Shown: positions 9,485 to 17,925, counted from the first letter of the stretch. The stretch is DNA of 64,000 nucleotides from Paenibacillus sp. SC116 (GCF_024733555.1 NZ_JANIOF010000001.1:1512856-1576855), one strand, 5' to 3'. A program made the numbers and translations. Notes: a model not told the origin generated them from the letters alone.

Positions 9485-9916
9485 ATGACAAGTACCCAGA
9501 ATGTGCAATCGAAACCGATTAACATACAAACGATATCTATTATGCCATCTGCTGTGCAATCCATGCTGGAGCATTTGCGTATAAACTATCCTCATGAAGG
9601 ATGCGGAATATTGCTCCGCGATAAATACTCAAGTTCGCATGCTTTTCATATTTTCGAACCTATTCCAAATACGGACCAGCATCCACAACACAGCTTTCAT
9701 CTTGAGCCATCCGTATACATCCCACTGTTATTCCGTTATTCAGAGGCACAGTGGGAACGCATACTCGTACATTCCCATCCTCACACCTCAGCCACAATTA
9801 GCCTTGAAGACAAGTTGGGATGGATGGACACGAAAGCATTATGGACAGGATGGCTAATTGTTTCGTTTCAATCTGGAATAGTTAAACCATCGTTTAGCTA
9901 TTACACACATTTCTAA
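9485..9916 (+). CDS. Small JAMM/MPN (M67) metallopeptidase-like protein
   Basis: 143 aa with the complete JAMM zinc signature: Glu38 in YPHEGCG, His96 and His98 in HSHPH, Ser106 and Asp109 (spacing H-x-H-x7-S-x2-D). Prokaryotic JAMM proteins of this size remove C-terminal peptides from ubiquitin-like or sulfur-carrier proteins, but no ThiS/MoaD-like or cysteine synthase gene is adjacent so the substrate is unknown. GTAGGAG lies 14-20 bases upstream of ATG, giving long spacing. The gene ends 13 bases before the convergent exonuclease gene, with no obvious terminator between. Confidence 0.85.
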   Translation: MTSTQNVQSKPINIQTISIMPSAVQSMLEHLRINYPHEGCGILLRDKYSSSHAFHIFEPIPNTDQHPQHSFHLEPSVYIPLLFRYSEAQWERILVHSHPHTSATISLEDKLGWMDTKALWTGWLIVSFQSGIVKPSFSYYTHF

Positions 9917-9929
9917 TGAATGCTGGATA

Positions 9930-10754
9930 CTAGTACTGACTTAAATACATGTACATCTCTCTTAATGTCGTTACCCTTCTTTTCTCTGCTTGCTCCATAA
10001 AGTTCAGCCACAGTTCCGCAGTTGCTCGCGCATCCCATAGAGCATGATGACGCTGCTCTACTTCGATGCCAACGTGTTGCAGCAGCATATCTAAATCACT
10101 AGACCTAAGCTGCGGATAAAGCCAGCGTGCAATCATCATCGTATCCAACATGCGATGGCGCCACGGACTTTTATAATAACGCCACAAAGCTGTACGTAAG
10201 AACGCTTTGTCATGCGCACTTGCGTGCGCAATGACGATTCGTTCTCCTACGAAATCCATAAACTTTGTCAGACCTTCTGCTACGGGCATCGCTTGTGAAG
10301 CCTCTTCTGAGGTGATCCGCAGTAATCGCTCCGTTGCGGGTGGTATTCGCATGCCCGGATTAACGATTTGATAAAAATTTGCATCTTCCCCTTCTTCCCA
10401 TTTCTTTCCTTGCAGTCGCCACGCCCCAAAAGATACAATCTCATCTGCATGAGGCTCAAACCCTGTCATCTCCAGATCGATCACAACAACAGGAAGCTCC
10501 TTCAATGGAATATCAAGCACATGAAGACGTTGAGCACCTCCGCTAGATTCCAGCTTCAATCGTTCTCTTTGACGAGCCCGCTCGTAAGCTTTTTTAGCTC
10601 CTTCTGTCTTCAGGTTTGAAGCGGATAAACCTGTCTTCCACGACTCAACAACTGCATGCACAGAAGGTGCGCGCTCTAGTTCAGCACCTGTGTTTTTAGG
10701 TTGTAACCGTTCTAGCCGCTTCCACCAACTCCGACGTTCATCTCCTTCAGCCAC
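9930..10754 (-). CDS. DEDDh-family 3'-5' exonuclease (DnaQ/PolC epsilon-like)
   Basis: 274 aa. The first 80 residues are basic and helical; the exonuclease domain starts at VVVIDLEMTGFEP (Asp93, Glu95), continues with IAHASAHDKAFL (second Asp) and ends with RHHALWDARATAELW, giving the DEDDh set. Such domains proofread or trim 3' ends. It overlaps the upstream nucleotidyltransferase gene by 8 bases, so the two are translationally coupled in the amtB operon. A stand-alone exonuclease with a nitrogen-transport operon is an odd pairing; the substrate is not deducible. Confidence 0.9.
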   Translation of the reverse strand: MAEGDERRSWWKRLERLQPKNTGAELERAPSVHAVVESWKTGLSASNLKTEGAKKAYERARQRERLKLESSGGAQRLHVLDIPLKELPVVVIDLEMTGFEPHADEIVSFGAWRLQGKKWEEGEDANFYQIVNPGMRIPPATERLLRITSEEASQAMPVAEGLTKFMDFVGERIVIAHASAHDKAFLRTALWRYYKSPWRHRMLDTMMIARWLYPQLRSSDLDMLLQHVGIEVEQRHHALWDARATAELWLNFMEQAEKRRVTTLREMYMYLSQY

Positions 10755-11964
10755 GCTCGCACCTCCTATTCAATATTTTTGACCATTTTTCTATACACTG
10801 AGAACTTCGGCGCAAGGCCAGCTTCTGCAATTCATGCAATTGATCCGGATCAATCATACCCGTACCATTCCACATGCCGTCTAGAACTTCTGTCCCACAC
10901 ATCCATCTGATTGCCAAAATATCATCCCAGTACGCATATAATTTCCTAATGTTCTGTCGTTCCTCACCATCTGGCCATGTAGACAAAATACCTTCCATAC
11001 GCTCCTTCGTAGATAATGGATGAGCAACGTCATCCACCATCCATGAAGTTGTTCGAACGAGCTGCACAATAGGTACATATATCCGATATTTCATGTCAAC
11101 TTGACCCACATAAGGATGTATTCGTTCCTTTATTAATTGTCCAAATGCATTGTGTGCAAGCTTACGGTGCTGCTGATTGCGCACCAATGCTGATAGGGAA
11201 GCTGCGGCGAAGTCAGAGGAAACTCCCAGTTGCCTTACATGTTGCCTCCACTCTCCCTCTAAATGCACCTCTCCATACACGGTTCTCATATCAAGTGCAA
11301 TCGAAAAATATCGAGTATGTTCCCAATCAGCAATGTGAAGCCATTGTTCTACTTTCCTTTTCCAATCATCAAGAGAGCCTCGCCACATTGCTTCACATGC
11401 CAGCACTTTGCCGCTGCACGGTGTAAACCCGATCTCCTTTAGCGCATTCACCATACAATTTCCCCAAATATGGAAATACTGATCCACCACGTTGTGCTGT
11501 GACTCATGCTCAACAGTCTGCCAGATGAGACCATGATCTTGATCGCTCCAAGGAAGCATCTCCTTGCGCCCCCCACTCCCAAATAAGACAAAAGCATATG
11601 GAACTGGAGGCGGACCATAGCCCATATGCATGAGCTGCTTTTCTACATATAAAGCAACCTTCCCAAAAAGCGCATCATAACAAGCAGTTACGATTTGGTA
11701 CCTTACACCAATAGATAAAGGAGAATTCGGTAAATGTAAAGAAGAATGCGACACTTGCTGCAAGCTGTCTTTTATTTCTGTACTTTCTTCTGTACTTTCC
11801 TTATTAAAATGTAATTCAATGCCAGATAGCCATTGCATTCTAAGGTGTTTCCATCCTTTTAACTTTGCGTCAGATAAGTCCTCATACCTATCTATCGCTT
11901 GTAAGTCACGCATCCACTGCTCTAGATAGGCAGAACAACTGTTATTTCCTATAGAATGATTCAC
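10747..11964 (-). CDS. DUF294-type putative nucleotidyltransferase (GlnD-like catalytic domain)
   Basis: 405 aa. Residues 125-145 carry FGSGGRKE followed by Asp141 and Asp143 (WSDQDHG), the nucleotidyltransferase signature shared by GlnD and DUF294 proteins; the C-terminal half resembles the DUF294 substrate-binding helical domain. There is no HD or ACT domain, so it is not a full GlnD. In the GlnD family the target is the PII protein; whether this one modifies anything is unknown. The gene starts 4 bases after the amtB stop and overlaps the exonuclease gene downstream, which places it in the nitrogen-regulated unit. No CBS pair is present, unlike many DUF294 proteins. Confidence 0.85.
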   Translation of the reverse strand: MNHSIGNNSCSAYLEQWMRDLQAIDRYEDLSDAKLKGWKHLRMQWLSGIELHFNKESTEESTEIKDSLQQVSHSSLHLPNSPLSIGVRYQIVTACYDALFGKVALYVEKQLMHMGYGPPPVPYAFVLFGSGGRKEMLPWSDQDHGLIWQTVEHESQHNVVDQYFHIWGNCMVNALKEIGFTPCSGKVLACEAMWRGSLDDWKRKVEQWLHIADWEHTRYFSIALDMRTVYGEVHLEGEWRQHVRQLGVSSDFAAASLSALVRNQQHRKLAHNAFGQLIKERIHPYVGQVDMKYRIYVPIVQLVRTTSWMVDDVAHPLSTKERMEGILSTWPDGEERQNIRKLYAYWDDILAIRWMCGTEVLDGMWNGTGMIDPDQLHELQKLALRRSSQCIEKWSKILNRRCERG

Positions 11965-11968
11965 GCAA

Positions 11969-13414
11969 TCAACTCACCCCTTCACGGCGATCTGATCCTG
12001 GAGAAAGCTGTTCATGCTGGTTCAATACTTTCATTTGTTCCGGATAACCGTAAACGCCATGTTCGCTCATGTCCAATCCTACAAGCTCTTCTTCCTCAGA
12101 TACTCTTAGCCCAATCGTTATTTTTAGCACAAAGAAAATGACAAACGACAAAATAGCAGCGAATGCAAACACACCCAAAATACCTACGGTTTGCACAACC
12201 AGCTGATCCCAGCCACCGCCATACAGCAAACCTGCTTTACCAACTCCAACTTTCTCTACTAGCGCTGGAGCTGCGAAGAAACCAGTCGATAATGCACCCC
12301 AAATACCAGCCACTCCATGTACAGAAAACGCATATACCGGATCATCAATACCAAGTCGTTCAATCCATTGAGCCGTGAAAAAGGTAATAATACCTGCTAC
12401 TGCACCTATCACTAAAGCTGCCCATGGCTCTACGAATGCACATGCTCCCGTAATCGCAACAAGCGCTGCCAGCACTCCATTCAACATGCTTGGTATATCA
12501 GCCTTACCCCATACAAGCCACGAAATAATCAGCGCAGCAACTGCACCGGCAGCTGCAGCCAGTTGGGTCGTCATTGCGATATATCCGAAAAATCCATTAT
12601 TAACTGCGCCAAGTGTACTGCCTGGATTAAATCCAAACCACCCTACCCACAGCAGCAATACACCGAGTACAGACAGCACTTGATTGTGGCCAGGAATGAT
12701 AGTCGGCTTGCCCTCCGCGTTAAATTTTCCAAGACGAGGTTTAAGCATAATCGTTGCAATTAAAGCCGCTGTCGCACCTTGCATATGAACGACTGCCGAA
12801 CCCGCAAAATCCTGCATGCCTAATGCATGCAACCAACCGCCGCCCCAGACCCAGTGAGCGGCTACAGGGTAAATGAAAATCGTGAAGAGCAAACCGAACC
12901 ATACATAAACACTTAGCTTTGCGCGTTCTGCAAAACCACCACAGGCAATAGCAAGAGAAATGGCTGCAAATGCAAGTTGGAATAAAAATTTAATCGTGAT
13001 AGGAACTTGTGAGAAGTCTAAAGAGCTGAACAGCGCTGCCGCTGTCGATTCATTGCCATCGAAGAAGAAACCTGTTGTACCGAAGAAGCCATTCGATTCA
13101 CCGAAGCCAAATCCGAAACCGAACATCCAAAATGCAATTGCACATATGCCAAATGTTAAAATCGTCTTACCTGCAACATGCCCTGCATTTTTCATACGAG
13201 ACGATCCTGCCTCCAAAAGGGCGAAGCCAGCTTGCATCATAATAACAAGCACCGCTGCAATTAAGATCCAGACAGCATCTAGAGCTTGGTGTACTTGAGC
13301 TGTAGTCACCTCTTCAGCAGCATATGCTAACGATGACATCCCCATAAATAAACTACACATTAATGCCACACTTACTAACAACTTGCCATTAAAAGACCTG
13401 AAATAGCTAATCAC
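11969..13414 (-). CDS. amtB: Ammonium transporter (Amt family)
   Basis: 481 aa with a cleavable N-terminal signal (ending AYA|AEE), followed by eleven membrane helices. Family hallmarks: FALLEAGSSRMKNAGH, the GFAERAK loop, VHMQGATAALIAT (pore His), and FSVHGVAGIWGAL (second pore His). The cytoplasmic tail (about 435-481) is long and acidic. Two perfect GlnR/TnrA boxes and a good promoter lie upstream, so transcription should respond to nitrogen limitation. Downstream it is followed at 4 bases by the GlnD-like gene. The usual partner, a PII gene (glnK/nrgB), is missing. Confidence 0.95.
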   Translation of the reverse strand: MISYFRSFNGKLLVSVALMCSLFMGMSSLAYAAEEVTTAQVHQALDAVWILIAAVLVIMMQAGFALLEAGSSRMKNAGHVAGKTILTFGICAIAFWMFGFGFGFGESNGFFGTTGFFFDGNESTAAALFSSLDFSQVPITIKFLFQLAFAAISLAIACGGFAERAKLSVYVWFGLLFTIFIYPVAAHWVWGGGWLHALGMQDFAGSAVVHMQGATAALIATIMLKPRLGKFNAEGKPTIIPGHNQVLSVLGVLLLWVGWFGFNPGSTLGAVNNGFFGYIAMTTQLAAAAGAVAALIISWLVWGKADIPSMLNGVLAALVAITGACAFVEPWAALVIGAVAGIITFFTAQWIERLGIDDPVYAFSVHGVAGIWGALSTGFFAAPALVEKVGVGKAGLLYGGGWDQLVVQTVGILGVFAFAAILSFVIFFVLKITIGLRVSEEEELVGLDMSEHGVYGYPEQMKVLNQHEQLSPGSDRREGVS

Positions 13415-13433
13415 AACGAAACACTCCTTTTTA

Positions 13434-13450
13434 TGTTATATTTCCTAACA
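13434..13450. promoter_or_regulatory. GlnR/TnrA box, proximal
   Basis: TGTTA-N7-TAACA, a perfect match to the Bacillales GlnR/TnrA consensus TGTNA-N7-TNACA. It lies downstream of the predicted amtB start site, about 20 bases before the ATG, a position suited to repression. Confidence 0.85.
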
Positions 13451-13471
13451 CAATAAATGATTAATGATGAC

Positions 13472-13501
13472 ATTATAAGCCTGTAAGGTAAGTTTTGACA
13501 A
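13472..13501 (-). promoter_or_regulatory. amtB promoter
   Basis: On the minus strand TTGTCA (13501-13496), an 18-bp spacer and TATAAT (13477-13472). The start site would be near 13465, between the two GlnR/TnrA boxes. Confidence 0.75.
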
Positions 13502-13543
13502 TCATTTTATTTGAAACCAGATAAACATTGATCTTTTTAACTA

Positions 13544-13572
13544 TTTTAATGTTATATTATCTAACATTAAAA
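13544..13572. promoter_or_regulatory. GlnR/TnrA box, distal, within an 11-bp-arm palindrome
   Basis: TGTTA-N7-TAACA at 13550-13566 is again perfect, and the symmetry extends outward to 11-base arms (TTTTAATGTTA / TAACATTAAAA). It is upstream of the amtB promoter and also upstream of the divergent merR promoter, so it could influence both. Confidence 0.85.
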
Positions 13573-13585
13573 TCAAACCAAATGT

Positions 13586-13615
13586 TTGACTGAACGATTC
13601 AAGATGCAGTAAAAT
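13586..13615 (+). promoter_or_regulatory. Promoter of the MerR gene
   Basis: TTGACT (13586-13591), 18-bp spacer, TAAAAT (13610-13615). The transcript would start near 13622, only about 10 bases before the GTG start used below, leaving a very short leader. Confidence 0.55.
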
Positions 13616-13631
13616 AAGAAGAAGAATTGAG

Positions 13632-14081
13632 GTGAGAACCGATGGGGATAATCAACTGTTGCGTATCGGAGAATTAGCTCGTTTAGCTTCGGTCAATCAA
13701 CGAACGATTGATTATTATACTTCACTTGGCCTCATCGAGCCTACGAAGCGAACCGATACGAATTATCGTCTCTATGATATGGACACGATAGAACGGATTC
13801 AACGAATCATTCAAATGAAACAAGAGAAATATACCCTTGATGAAATCAAGGATTATTTCACACAACTTCAGCATGTTTCGCTTGATGAGCAACTCGTGAA
13901 GCGTTTGACTGATTTGCAAGTCCACTTGCAGCAAGTCGAGCGTGAAGCTAAAGAACTTCAACCTATATTAGAGAAGTTGAAGCCAACCCAGGCGAAGTCA
14001 TTATTCCAGCGCATTGCTCCGCAAAGCGCCGCCTGTATCGATGTGTTGATTGCTCTTGCAGACAAGCAGCACATGCTTTAA
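13632..14081 (+). CDS. MerR-family transcriptional regulator
   Basis: 149 aa. The N-terminal winged helix has IGELARLASVNQRTIDYYTSLGLIEP and the wing NYRLYD, followed by a long coiled coil (about 80-125). There are no clustered cysteines, so it is not a metal sensor of the classic type, and it lacks the RQIRYYE signature of GlnR/TnrA. The start is uncertain: GTG 13632 gives nine extra residues, while TTG 13659 would give the typical N-terminus M-R-I-G-E-L-A; the ATG at 13642 is in another frame and stops after 11 codons. It lies 31 bases before a zinc peptidase gene and probably shares its transcript. Confidence 0.85.
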   Translation: MRTDGDNQLLRIGELARLASVNQRTIDYYTSLGLIEPTKRTDTNYRLYDMDTIERIQRIIQMKQEKYTLDEIKDYFTQLQHVSLDEQLVKRLTDLQVHLQQVEREAKELQPILEKLKPTQAKSLFQRIAPQSAACIDVLIALADKQHML

Positions 14082-14112
14082 AACAGCATAATCAGCCCAG
14101 GAGGTAATCATC

Positions 14113-14793
14113 ATGTTCTTTCACCCAATGGATTTTCTAATCCTAATCGCCTTCGGTATTAGCATATGGGCACAATTCCGAGTTAAAGGTACGTTCAATC
14201 AATTTGCTAATGTACAAGCTTCCAGTGGATTGACTGGCTATGAAGCAGCAAGACGCTTACTTGATGCACAAGGCTTGTACGATGTTCCCGTCGAACCAGT
14301 CAGAGGACATTTATCAGATCATTACGATCCGATCCAAAAAGTTGTACGTCTATCAGAGCCCGTTTACTACGAGCGCTCTATCTCAGCTTTGTCTGTTGCC
14401 TGTCACGAAGTTGGTCATGCTATTCAAGATCAAGAATCTTACGCTATGCTAAGATTGCGTCATCGCATGTTCCCGCTCGTGAATATTTCCTCAGGCGTTG
14501 CACCATTTTTGCTGATTGGCGGTTTTCTATTTCAAGCGTCTGGACTTATTCTGCTGGGGATTATCTTCTTCTCAGCTGCAGTCGCATTCCAACTCGTAAC
14601 ATTACCAGTAGAGTTCAATGCTAGCAGCCGCGCAAGAGATCTGATGATTTCAGAAGGATTCATTAGAAATGATGAAGAGCAGGGAGTTAGCAAAGTATTG
14701 AACGCAGCAGCGTTAACGTATGTAGCAGCAGCCCTAATATCCTTGCTGGAACTAATCAAGTACGTTATGATCTTCCGCAGCCAAGATAATTAA
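14113..14793 (+). CDS. Membrane zinc metallopeptidase (YugP-like)
   Basis: 226 aa. Helix 1 is at the N-terminus, the zinc motif HEVGHAIQD follows at about residues 97-105, and a hydrophobic pair lies at about 125-170 with a last helix near the C-terminus (ALTYVAAALISLLELI). The arrangement matches the YugP/Zn-peptidase_2 family of Bacillales, probably acting on membrane or exported proteins; the substrate is unknown. Ribosome binding site AGGAGG is well spaced before ATG. Co-transcription with the MerR gene is likely; a strong terminator follows. Confidence 0.88.
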   Translation: MFFHPMDFLILIAFGISIWAQFRVKGTFNQFANVQASSGLTGYEAARRLLDAQGLYDVPVEPVRGHLSDHYDPIQKVVRLSEPVYYERSISALSVACHEVGHAIQDQESYAMLRLRHRMFPLVNISSGVAPFLLIGGFLFQASGLILLGIIFFSAAVAFQLVTLPVEFNASSRARDLMISEGFIRNDEEQGVSKVLNAAALTYVAAALISLLELIKYVMIFRSQDN

Positions 14794-14824
14794 CACAACC
14801 ATCCGATGAACGAGTTACAATGAC

Positions 14825-14858
14825 AAAAGCCCCGTACGCATAAGCGCACGGGGCTTTT
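14825..14858. terminator. Bidirectional terminator
   Basis: Stem AAAAGCCCCGT (14825-14835) and ACGGGGCTTTT (14848-14858), T run on the right and A run on the left, between the convergent zinc-peptidase and LysR genes. Confidence 0.9.
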
Positions 14859-14880
14859 TGGGCTACATCTCTATAATGAT

Positions 14881-15774
14881 TTAAGATTGCACATTGAAGT
14901 AATCAAGCAAAAAGCGATGGAACGTCTGCGCCACCAACGGCAACTTCTCGTCCTTGCGACGAATAAGCCCGATCGTTCTTGTCACTTGCGGCTTATTAAC
15001 CTTCACACACACCGGCTGCAACTCAGACGTATGACGCAAAGCCATATCAGGTAACAAACTCACTCCCATACCCGCCGCTACAAGTCCACGAATCGTATCT
15101 GTCTCTTCGCCTTCAAAGCCGATTCTTGGCGTGAACCCCGCTTCAATACATGCATCCCACACTATTGGACGAAGCGAATAACCAGGACTAAAGAGAACGA
15201 ATGTATCATCCTTCAATTGAGCCAAATCAATCTCTTCCTCATTTGCTAGCGCATGATTGGGAGGCAAAATTGCTGAAAGCCTCTCCGTAAGAACGACTTC
15301 TCCTGTTACATGCTCCGACGCCTCAGGGAATGGCGAAATAAATGCCAAATCGACCTCTGCCCGTACCAAATCACGAATGAGAGAAGGGTACATCCCTTGT
15401 TTAAAACGAAACTTCACATTCGGATGCGTTTTGCGGAAAGCAGCTACAACCGAAGGGATTAAATGAATACCCAAGCTATGCGGAAATCCAATACGAACCT
15501 CCCCCAACTCAGGATTAATAAATTCCTGAACTTCCTGTACAGATCGATCCAACTCTTTCAAAATGGCTTCTGCACGCTTCATAAATAACTGCCCAACAGG
15601 AGTTAAATGAAGATTTCTTCCCTTCTGCAAAAAAAGCTTAACCCCAAGCTCTTCCTCTAGCTGGTGAATCTGTCTGCTCACCGCAGATTGAGCCACATGC
15701 AGCTCCTCCGCTGCTTGTGTGACATGTTCTTTTTGCGCTACTTTGACAAAGTAGTGCAACTGCCTAAGTTCCAC
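14881..15774 (-). CDS. LysR-family regulator, GltC-like
   Basis: 297 aa. The winged HTH is at 1-60 (MELRQLHYFVKVAQKEHVTQ, LHVAQSAVSRQIHQLEEELG), with the effector domain from about 90 on (VRIGFPHSLGIHLIP, GLVAAGMGVSLLPD). The overall pattern, including KLFLQKGRNLHLTPVG, EGEETDTIRGLVAAGMGV and the ending TIGLIRRK, closely resembles B. subtilis GltC, the activator of glutamate synthase. gltAB is not next to it here; the gene upstream is a rhomboid protease 32 bases away. The GltC role is thus inferred from similarity alone. Confidence 0.85.
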   Translation of the reverse strand: MELRQLHYFVKVAQKEHVTQAAEELHVAQSAVSRQIHQLEEELGVKLFLQKGRNLHLTPVGQLFMKRAEAILKELDRSVQEVQEFINPELGEVRIGFPHSLGIHLIPSVVAAFRKTHPNVKFRFKQGMYPSLIRDLVRAEVDLAFISPFPEASEHVTGEVVLTERLSAILPPNHALANEEEIDLAQLKDDTFVLFSPGYSLRPIVWDACIEAGFTPRIGFEGEETDTIRGLVAAGMGVSLLPDMALRHTSELQPVCVKVNKPQVTRTIGLIRRKDEKLPLVAQTFHRFLLDYFNVQS

Positions 15775-15806
15775 AATCCATCAACGCTCCGTTCATCACA
15801 TTTATA

Positions 15807-16403
15807 CTATCGTATACGCCGCAGCAACCAAAACAGAACGAATCCCGCAGCCAATCCTCCAAAATGAGCATATTGATTAATGCTGTCAATGAGGAAGGTT
15901 TGAAGTACGCTAATGACCAAAATAGCACCTAGCGTCTTGCGCGTAGCGAAATCCATGGCTTGTTTGTTGAACAATCCAACAAATAAATAAGCTCCAAACA
16001 AACCGTAAATCGCACCTGAAGCCCCCACTGACAATGTGCCCCATTCATTACCCCAGTTACTTACGACATTTCCGACAAATCCACTAGCAATATACAGCAC
16101 CGCATATGGAATATGTCCCATCGCACGCTCCAAGGGAGGAGCAAATACAAACAACGTAAACATGTTAAACAGAAGATGCTCAAAGTTTGCATGTAGAAAC
16201 ATCGAAGCAAACATGCGCCATGTATCATGTACAAACAAATCCACCTTAAGCATCGCCCCGAAACGGAGCATCGTTTCCAAATTTTCTGTGCCGCCGTTCA
16301 CGACCACTAAAATATACATAATAATATTCGCTGCAAGCAACAAACTCGTCACTTTGTAAAGCTTCAAATAACTTCGCCAATCCTCATTTCGTTCAAAAAT
16401 CAT
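15807..16403 (-). CDS. Rhomboid-family intramembrane serine protease
   Basis: 198 aa with six predicted membrane helices. The catalytic serine is in [11 protein letters not shown] and the histidine in HFGGLAAGF near the C-terminus; [17 protein letters not shown] supplies the conserved H and N of helix 2. It cleaves membrane-embedded substrates. Compared with B. subtilis GluP it lacks the extra TPR domain. AAGGAAGGG lies just before the ATG. It reads toward the LysR gene with a 32-base gap, so the two may be co-transcribed. Confidence 0.9.
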   Translation of the reverse strand: MIFERNEDWRSYLKLYKVTSLLLAANIIMYILVVVNGGTENLETMLRFGAMLKVDLFVHDTWRMFASMFLHANFEHLLFNMFTLFVFAPPLERAMGHIPYAVLYIASGFVGNVVSNWGNEWGTLSVGASGAIYGLFGAYLFVGLFNKQAMDFATRKTLGAILVISVLQTFLIDSINQYAHFGGLAAGFVLFWLLRRIR

Positions 16404-16551
16404 TATTACCCTTCCTTCCTTTACCCACCCTTACCTTTCTCAACTGAAGCTCATTTTCATTCCATACGAAGATTGGACACACCCCATCCTTTACGCTTAT
16501 AATGAAATGGATTTACTATCCCGTTTCACCAATTTGAAGGAGGATCTACAT

Positions 16552-17070
16552 ATGACTACAGAACGCACAGGCGTTGCAACACTAAAAGGAAATCCAATCA
16601 CACTTATCGGACCAGAGCTCAAAGTGGGAGATCAAGCTCCTGACTTCAACCTTAACCGTTCATTAGTTGAATTCGCAAGCCTTAAGGACTTCGAAGGTAA
16701 AGTAAAGCTTATCAGCGTTGTTCCATCCATTGACACAGGCGTGTGCGATACACAAACTCGCCGCTTCAATGAAGCAGCAGCTGAACTGGGCGACAACGTA
16801 GTTGTTCTAACAGTAAGTGCTGATCTTCCATTTGCGCAAGCTCGTTGGTGCGGAGCTGCTGGTGTGGATAAAGTAGTTATGCTATCCGACTATAAAGAAC
16901 TTAGCTTCGGTAAAGCATATGGCGTTCTTATCAAAGAATTCCACCTAGATATGCGTTCTATCTTCGTTCTCGACGCATCCAACACCATTCAATATGTTGA
17001 ATACTTGGCTGAAATGAGCGAGCATCCAAACTACGAGAATGCATTAGAAGCGGTTCGCGGTTTACTGTAA
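16552..17070 (+). CDS. tpx: Thiol peroxidase
   Basis: 172 aa peroxiredoxin. Peroxidatic Cys65 is in [13 protein letters not shown] and resolving Cys100 in RWC, the 35-residue spacing close to that of E. coli Tpx. It reduces hydrogen and organic peroxides with thioredoxin. The ATG at 16552 has GGAGGATCTACAT before it and gives the normal length; an in-frame ATG at 16507 would add 15 residues without a ribosome binding site. Confidence 0.95.
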   Translation: MTTERTGVATLKGNPITLIGPELKVGDQAPDFNLNRSLVEFASLKDFEGKVKLISVVPSIDTGVCDTQTRRFNEAAAELGDNVVVLTVSADLPFAQARWCGAAGVDKVVMLSDYKELSFGKAYGVLIKEFHLDMRSIFVLDASNTIQYVEYLAEMSEHPNYENALEAVRGLL

Positions 17071-17097
17071 ACCATATTTCTATGCTGCTATGTGCAA

Positions 17098-17137
17098 AAA
17101 GCGAGGGAAGAATATACCTACATTCTTCTCTCGCTTT
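17098..17137. terminator. Bidirectional terminator after tpx
   Basis: A 16-bp near-perfect stem, left arm 17098-17113 (AAAGCGAGGGAAGAAT) and right arm 17122-17137, ending in a short T run, between convergent genes. Confidence 0.88.
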
Positions 17138-17144
17138 GTTCTAT

Positions 17145-17537
17145 TCAGCCTCTTATTACATAAGAAGACAATTTCTTATCAAACACATCGAATAATTCCA
17201 TCACAACCCGATAGTTCGACCCTAAGTCCCCCATGCCACCCCGAGAAGCAGAGTACACATCAACAGCAGTCTTCGATGGACCTACAGATATCAGGGAGAC
17301 GGTAATATCCATAGCTCGTCCAGTCATCGTTCGTTTCTCTAATGTAATTTCCCCTACTGAAGGCACCTCATGCAGCACTTTATAGCCTTGCATTTTCTTT
17401 AAGGTAGAAGTAACCTCTGCCCATGTTTTTTCTTTGGAAAGTTGATAATAGTGCGTCTTTAACTTGGGATCTTTTGCTCGGTCACTGCTCGATTCAAAGC
17501 TTCGAAACAGACCAGCAAGTGTGCGCTTGAATGACAA
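17145..17537 (-). CDS. Conserved protein of unknown function, 130 aa
   Basis: The sequence is soluble and mixed alpha/beta, with a K/R-rich first half and a C-terminal half rich in beta-type stretches (AMDITVSLISVGPSKTAVDVYSA). GLGSNYRV-like glycine positions near the end recall DUF1499-type proteins, but I cannot confirm membership. GGAGGAACACGCTG lies upstream of the ATG. It is convergent with tpx and followed upstream by the 6S-like RNA region. Confidence 0.7.
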   Translation of the reverse strand: MSFKRTLAGLFRSFESSSDRAKDPKLKTHYYQLSKEKTWAEVTSTLKKMQGYKVLHEVPSVGEITLEKRTMTGRAMDITVSLISVGPSKTAVDVYSASRGGMGDLGSNYRVVMELFDVFDKKLSSYVIRG

Positions 17538-17689
17538 CAGCGTGTTCCTCCTTTACTCTACTACCCTTTGCTTTATATACTCTCCTCTAGTTTAGCATTG
17601 TTGTTCGCTAACTGGAAAGGCTAAATGTCGAAAAGTCTTGCAGTATTCATCGAATCCTACACAAACGAGTGATGGAAAGAACAAAAAAA

Positions 17690-17722
17690 GCCTCCAAGCG
17701 GATTCTCATCCACCTTGAAGGC
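17690..17722 (-). terminator. Terminator of the 6S-like RNA
   Basis: On the minus strand GCCTTCAAG (17722-17714) pairs with CTTGGAGGC (17698-17690) and is followed by seven T residues: a strong intrinsic terminator just downstream of the RNA's closing stem. Confidence 0.85.
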
Positions 17723-17735
17723 GTCTTTATATCGG

Positions 17736-17921
17736 TTATACCCGCAATTGCCGTTCGGCTTTAATGTTTCTGAACCTGCTCTAGCAGGTGGGTGTCCTCA
17801 CAGACGAATTTGACTACTTACGCAAAAGGAAAGCCTGTCAGCAACGCCTAGATATCGAACTCCCGTGAAACAAACATTGGTTCAAAACAACGAAAACCGT
17901 GACGTACATTGCAGGATATAA
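17736..17921 (-). ncRNA. 6S RNA-like regulatory RNA
   Basis: No gene explains this stretch, but the minus strand reads as an independent RNA: promoter, about 185-nt structured body, terminator. The ends close on themselves: 17921-17907 (TTATATCCTGCAATG) pairs with 17750-17736 (CAATTGCGGGTATAA) allowing G-U pairs. Inside, AATGTTT (17877-17871 region) can pair with AAACATT near 17765-17771, leaving an open central region, and ACCTGC-TAGA-GCAGGT is a local hairpin. A long rod with a large central bubble and closing stem is the 6S design that mimics an open promoter and sequesters sigma-A polymerase. The segment GAACCAATGTTT and the stretch GTTGCTGACAGGCTTTCC agree with my recollection of Firmicute 6S RNAs. 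Identification is moderate; that it is a structured RNA is stronger. Confidence 0.65.
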
Positions 17922-17925
17922 ACTC

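Noticed and set aside
13642-13677. ATG-started 11-codon frame before merR
   Set aside because: It ends after 11 codons in another frame; a leader peptide is possible but nothing supports it.
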